Of a stretch of DNA of 64,000 bases, positions 58,340 through 64,000 are shown one piece after another. Each line of letters starts with the position of its first letter. Position 1 is the first letter of the stretch. The position numbers and the translations under genes were made by a program. Below the pieces are notes generated by a model that ran no database searches, was not told where the DNA came from, and was given only the letters and a program-made list of their open reading frames with translations. Location of the stretch: the NCBI GenBank assembly GCA_051294375.1, contig CM119263.1, positions 27,120,611-27,184,610 of the forward strand, in the 5' to 3' direction. Source of the stretch: Paraspadella gotoi. Lineage: Eukaryota > Chaetognatha.

Positions 58340-61085
58340 CGTTTTCTTTTCTTCTCCTTCCTCTTCTTATCGCATTCACGTCATTCTTTTCCTTTCCTCC
58401 ATCATCTCTCGACGGAAGACACAACCGATAATAGCAATAGTAACATTAAAAAGGACAGCTTCGAGACGGTCGTGCTTTCCCAGAACGACCACCGCCGCGG
58501 ATTATTACCGCTTCTGACCCCCTCTCAACTCAACCCCAAATATCACGCCACCCCATTTCTCTGCATCGCCATTTTTCGTTTGGAACTCGACAATCGTGCC
58601 TCGTTCCCCTCCGCATCCACATTCCGTCCGCCGTATTTCCTTGATTTATCTCTCTCTCTCTCTCACATCTTTCTCTCTCTGCTCTCTCTCTCTCTCTCTC
58701 TGCATCTCCTTCGTATCTCTCTCATCTCTGCCATATTCTCGGCGCGTCCGCCCACCCCCAAAAAAGGGGGCATCTTCTCCTCTCTCTTCTCTCTCATCTC
58801 TACTCTCTCTTCCTCCTGCTTCTCATCTTCTCTCCTCTCTCTCTCTCCTCTCAGTCTCTCTCTTCCATCATTTGCTCCTCCAAAGGGAGCTCAATTAAAA
58901 ATATCTTGAACCCTAAATTCTCCGCGCGCGGAATGGGAATGATAAAAAACGGTCTACTACTGATTTGCTCTGGAGGGATCATATGTTTTCTTTAACGTCC
59001 TCTCCTTTGCGCATGCCGGGGTCTTCAAACGAGTGGACGTTTCAAGGGTGGGAGAGACGTTTTGAAACGCATTGAATCGAAATCGTGTGGACGGAGTCGA
59101 TAAAAGCGCAGATTCCCCGGTGACAAAATAATAAAAAGGGTAAAAATAGGTTGCGAACGAGCGTCGGCTGTCAACAGTGAACAGCCAGAGCGATTTGGTG
59201 ATTTGTGAGGATCAAATTGGCAGTTTGGAAAAACGTTTTCAATTGCCGAGTTTATACGATATTGCAACATTCTCTTTTTGAAATTTGATGTTTTTTCTAT
59301 ACTTTAAGAAACGAATGGGAAAAATTTAAAGCTCGAAAAAATTGTTTGACAAAGTCTGCCTATTACAATTTTTTTTCAATATTTAATTTAATTTAATAAA
59401 AGAAAAACATTAATTTCAGACGGAAAGAAAAAACAACAAAAAACCAAAAAAACAAAAAAACAAAAAAATTCAAATTTTAGACAAAGAGGAGTCTCCCATA
59501 TGTCTCGAGGTTTTCTAAGGCCACTACTTAAATTGATCCGGGTGGGTCTTAAATCCGGATGGCCTTCCCTTATAATCTACGCGACTCCTCGCGATTAACT
59601 ATCGCATGCGTCTATCTTACATTCCGTTAACATTACCATTCCACCATCACGACGTGAATTTAGCGATCCCGCAATTCTTTCTTTTCGCCTCCATCTTTCT
59701 TCCTCTAAGCCAATTTTCGATCGCTTCTTTTCTTTCTTCTTTCTATTTTCTTTTCTTTCTTTTTTTGTTCTTTTATTTCCTTTCTTCATTCTTTTCTTAT
59801 TCTTTTCTTTTCTTTCCTTTTTTTTTTCCTTTTTTTCTTCGTTTTCTTTTTTTTATTTTCTTTTCTTCTGTCTTGGTTTTTTTTTCTTTTCTTATTTCCT
59901 CATTCTTTCCTCTTTGCTCTCTTGCTCCTTTTTGGTTCTTTCTAGCATAGCTGGTCACTGATATTACTTTGTTTCTTTTTCATTATTTTGTTTCTTTTTC
60001 TACTCTATATCTCTCCATGTTTTATCAAATCCACAACAAGATTTTTATCTCACTTTTTCCACGGTCCCGGTCAATATCTTTCTCTTTAAAACGGTCACAT
60101 ATTTTCTTTATAAATCATTATAAACTTGCACAGAGCTCTCCATTCCATGACCGGCCCGCCAAGTTCTAAATATCCTTCACTTCGTACAAGCAAAAATACC
60201 AAAACCAACACATAACAATAATCTAAACTCATCTTTTCCGCAAATTCACATCGTGCCGAGACCTATTCCTTGTAGCCCACGCCTCCTCTTGCCTTCTCTC
60301 TCTCTCTCTCTCTTCCCACTAATCCAGTCTCTCTAGCCCTCTCGTGCTCGCATCTCACACTATCTCTCTCTTCTCTCTCTCTCGCCTCTCCTCTTCTCCT
60401 CTCGGTCTCTCTCTCCTACCCAACATCCATGCTTTTCTCATCACAAGATTATTTTAAATTCAATTTTTTATATTATCTTTTTTTTTTTTTTTTTCATTTA
60501 TTACGTTTTTTTTCCTCAAAATCTCAATTCATCAATTGTTATGTATATTCCCACATTTTTCTTTATGTTTCTTCTTTATATCATTATCCAACCATTTTTC
60601 AATATTTTTCTAAATTTTTATATTTTATGAAATTCTCCGCAATTTTATACAATCATTCTGTTCTTTTATGAAAAACATATTCCGCGCATTATCACTGTAA
60701 ATTAATCACCATCCCTTTCAAACTCCCAACTCTGACAGGAATTTCCATCCGGATCCGGTGTAGCACTGTCCCACCGCCTTATCATCGCACTTGAACCAAA
60801 TTCCAATCCGAATCTCCTCCTCCATCCCATCACTGTTGTGAAATAAGTCGTAAACTCGTGTCCCCAGCGGTTTAAAAAGGCTTTTATGGGAAGGCAACAA
60901 ACATAATCAATCCGAAAACGCGGGACGAATCGCGAACGAAGTTTTTTCCAGCTATCTCTTTTTTTCTTTTTTTTTTTTTCCCCACCCGTTTTTTTTTTTC
61001 CTGAAAATTGTTTTGTTTTAGATTATTTTATTTTCTTTTTTCTTTTTTTTCGGTTGTTTTGGTTTTCTACTGGGTGGGCGTTTCT
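58340..61085. repeat. Duplicated block E, first copy
   Basis: Collinear with 61310-63455 (GACGGAAGACAC, CGGTCGTGCTTTCCCAGAAC, GGATCATATGTTTTCTTTA and GGTGGGCGTTTCT recur in order). The second copy is shorter through many deletions. A 25-N gap lies between at 61285-61309. Confidence 0.8.
60718..60900 (-). CDS. Possible terminal coding exon, unrecognised
   Basis: A 60-codon minus-strand frame ends at a stop; it reads in part EEEIRIGIWFKCDDKAVGQC then YTGSGWKFLSELGV. The composition is protein-like and not low-complexity, unlike everything around it. No acceptor or upstream exon could be matched, and the equivalent sequence in the second block copy is lost in the 243-N gap. Confidence 0.2.
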   Translation of the reverse strand: MLPSHKSLFKPLGTRVYDLFHNSDGMEEEIRIGIWFKCDDKAVGQCYTGSGWKFLSELGV

Positions 61086-61309
61086 TTCTCTCTCTTTCTT
61101 CCTGTTTGAAGAAAAATCGAATTTATTCATTTATTATATTTGGTGGGTTTCTATCTCTCTCTCTCTAGAATAAAGATTCGGTCAGGTAACGGTTAATTTT
61201 TAAATTGAACTGGAAAGATTTTTCGATTAACAGAGAGGAGCCGGAACCTTTTTTTTTTTTTCCTTTTTTCTTGTTTCTTTCAAGNNNNNNNNNNNNNNNN
61301 NNNNNNNNN

Positions 61310-63455
61310 TTTCCTTCTTCCATTCCTCTTCTTCCCATGCCCTCTTCTTATCCATTCAGTCATCTTTCCATTTCTCCTTACTCAGACGGAAGACACCAAC
61401 CGATAATACAATAGTAACATAAAAAGGCCGTTCGCGCACGGTCGTGCTTTCCCAGAACGACCACCCCGCTGGATTAATTACCCGCTTCTGACCCCCTCTC
61501 AACTCAACTCCCTAAATATCACGCCCACCCCATATTCTCTCTCGCCATTTTTCGTTTGGAACTCGACAATCGTGCCTCGTCCCCTCCCCATCCACTTTCC
61601 GTCCGCCGTATTTCCTTGTAATCTCTTTCTATCTCTCTCTCTCTCTCCATTCTCTCCTGCTCTCTCTCTCTCTCATCTTCATCTCCTCTCGTATACTCTC
61701 CCTCATCTCTGCCCCATTTCCGCGCGTCCGCCCCCACCCAAAAGGGGGGCAATCTCTCTCTCTCTCTCTGTCTCTCTCATCTACGTCATCTCTCCTCCGT
61801 TCTCTCTCATTCCCCTCCTCTCTCCTCTCGATTCTCTCATCTCTCTCATTCTCTCATCTTGCTCCTCCAAAGGGACTCAATTAACAACAATCCTTGACCC
61901 TAAATTCTCCGCGCGGAAGGAATGATAAAAAAACGGTTACTACTGATTTGCTCCTGGAGGGATCATATGTTTTCTTTACGTCCTCTCCTTTGCGCATGCG
62001 GGGTCTTCACGAGTGGACGTTCAAGGGTGGGAGAGACGTTTTGAAACGATTTGAATCGAAATCGTGTGGAACGGAGTCGATTAAAAAGCGCAGATTCCGG
62101 CTGACCAAAAAATAAAAAGGGTAAAAATAGGTTGGAACGAACGGTCGCTGTCACAGTGACAGCACAGAGTGATTTGGTGATTTGTGAGTCAAATTGGCAG
62201 TTGGAAAACGTTTTCAATTGACCGGTTTCTACGATTTCAACATTCTCTATTTTGAATTTTGTTTTTTTATACTTTAAGAAACAAGAAGGAAAAATTTAAA
62301 CGCTCGAAAAATTGTTTGACGAAAGTCTGCCTATTACAATTTTTTTTTCAATATTTAATTTAATTTAATAAAAAAAAACATTTTTAGACGGGAAGAAAAA
62401 AACAACAACAAAAACCAAAAAAACAAAAAAAAAATCAATTTTAGCAAAGAGGAGTCTCCCATTGTCTCGTTTTAAGGCCCTCTTAAATCCGGGTGGGTCT
62501 TAAATCCGGATGCCTTCCCTTTTAAATCTCGCTCCTCGCGATTACTCATCGATGTCTCCTTCTTTTCCTCCGAGTGAATCCTTTCCCGATTTCGTGGAGT
62601 AGAATTACGATCCGCTTCTTTTCTTTTTCTCTTTTCTTTTCTTTTCTTTTCTTTTCTTTTCTTTCCTTTTCTTTTCTTTTCATTTCTTTTTGTGTTTTCT
62701 TTTCTTTTTCTTTTTCTATTCTTTCCTCTTTGCTGTTTTTTCTTTCTGTCCTGTTTACTGTTTCTTTTTCATTATTTTGTTTCTTTTTCTCTCTTATCTC
62801 TCCATGTTTTATCCACAACAAGATTTTTTCTTATTTTCCACGGTCCAATTCTTTCTCTTTTACGGTCACATAATTTTCTTTATAATCATTTAACTTGCAT
62901 GAGCTCCTTTCCATCCGCGCCAGTCTTAATATATCTTCACTTCGTACACAAAAATAACAAAAACCAACATAACAATAATCTAACTCCTTCCGCAAATACA
63001 ACTATCGTCCAGACCTTTCCTTGTCGCCCCGCCTCCTTTGCTCTCTCTCTNNNNNNNNNNNNNNNNNNNNNNNNNNNNNNNNNNNNNNNNNNNNNNNNNN
63101 NNNNNNNNNNNNNNNNNNNNNNNNNNNNNNNNNNNNNNNNNNNNNNNNNNNNNNNNNNNNNNNNNNNNNNNNNNNNNNNNNNNNNNNNNNNNNNNNNNNN
63201 NNNNNNNNNNNNNNNNNNNNNNNNNNNNNNNNNNNNNNNNNNNNNNNNNNNNNNNNNNNNNNNNNNNNNNNNNNNNNNNNNNNNNNNNNNNNNGTCCCTC
63301 GGTTTAAAGGCTTTATGGAAGGCAAACAAACATAATCATCGAAAACGCGGACGAATCGCGAGTTCCAGCTTCTTTTTTTTTCCCCCGTTTTTTTCTGATG
63401 TTTTGTTTTAGTTATTTTATTTTTTTTTTCGGTTGTTTTGGTTTCTATGGTGGGC
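61310..63455. repeat. Duplicated block E, second copy
   Basis: Indel-rich counterpart of 58340-61085, interrupted by the 243-N gap at 63051-63293. Confidence 0.8.
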
Positions 63456-63876
63456 GTTTCTGTTTGATCGATTATTTTGTTTCTCTAGATAAGAATTGAC
63501 AGGAGTTATTATGACTGGAGATTCTGATTACAGGGAAAACTTTTCTTCTTTATGTAAATATATTATATATTATATATTGAATGGCAAGTCTGATTCCTTC
63601 AAAATTATTGGTTATTTCTCGAGCAAAACGTTAATATTCTTTAGCGATTTTTTCGCGTTGTATTTTGAATCGTCTAGTACGTAAATTTGAATAGCCCAAA
63701 AACTAGCTGAGATAAAAAGGCCTTTTTTTCTTACTCTGCTCAACAGTTGACAATAACCGATTTTGCTTACAATAACCGTTACAATAATCATTGACAACCG
63801 TCATTCGTCATCCTTTTTCTCGTCTTCGCCTTTTTTCCTTCTCTTCAACCGGCCAACGCCTTATCTCCTTCCCAAG

Positions 63877-64000
63877 GCCGAACCGATCATTCGCCGCGGA
63901 ATTCTGGCCACCGAAAGCAACAAGGACGTGTTGCTAAGGCGCGTTGCTAAGGCGAGCGAGGACGAGCGGATCAGGGGCCGCTTCCATCCATGGAACCAAC
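63877..64000 (+). CDS. Possible exon running off the window edge
   Basis: After a pyrimidine-rich tract and CCCAAG, the frame reads AEPIIRRGILATESNKDVLL, then RRVAKASEDERIRGRF, and is open to the last base. The tract and AG make a plausible acceptor, and the charged, mixed composition looks like protein. I recognise no family. A tandem GTTGCTAAGGCG inside it could instead be regulatory. Confidence 0.3.

Overview
The window looks like eukaryotic nuclear DNA from an invertebrate animal; I cannot name the phylum. The evidence is a spliced gene with short introns, very dense simple repeats ((CT)n/(GA)n, (ACG)n, (GAT)n), small DNA transposons, truncated retro-insertions, and no operon-like packing. 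It comes from a draft assembly. Many N runs of exactly 25 or 10 bases, plus longer ones, interrupt it, and several neighbouring blocks are near-duplicates in which one copy carries many small indels.

Layout. 1-1.35 kb: gene-poor, with a CT tract. 1.35-4.14 kb, minus strand: a 7-exon acyl-CoA synthetase / 4-coumarate-CoA-ligase-like gene of about 572 aa, the best supported spliced gene. 4.35-5.74 kb: a cluster of hAT-like miniature elements. 5.7-9.3 kb: dispersed repeats, a possible tRNA-derived SINE and a second miniature-element family. 9.34-18.95 kb: one GA/CT-rich block present twice. 19.4-26.3 kb: a second duplicated block with one plausible coding exon at 21.74-21.95 kb and a 0.5 kb poly(T). 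26.6-37.7 kb: a compositionally different, AT-rich block without CT microsatellites. It holds two intronless, tandem, minus-strand multipass membrane protein genes (752 and 933 aa) that are paralogues and look like long XK-related (XKR) proteins. 37.7-45.0 kb: a 3.6 kb segment present twice around a 25-N gap, with a hairpin element and a G-rich minisatellite. 45-57.8 kb: microsatellite-rich, gap-ridden sequence with possible regulatory clusters (TCACGTGA, RFX-type X-box). 57.9-63.5 kb: another duplicated pyrimidine-rich block. 63.88-64.0 kb: a possible exon running off the edge.

How it fits together. No pathway links the genes: one is a CoA-ligase-like adenylating enzyme and two are membrane proteins. 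The most interesting biology is the long XKR-like pair and the small mobile elements, including a recurrent hairpin motif resembling a hammerhead core. Much of the rest is likely shaped by assembly error, so copy-number claims here should not be trusted without reads.
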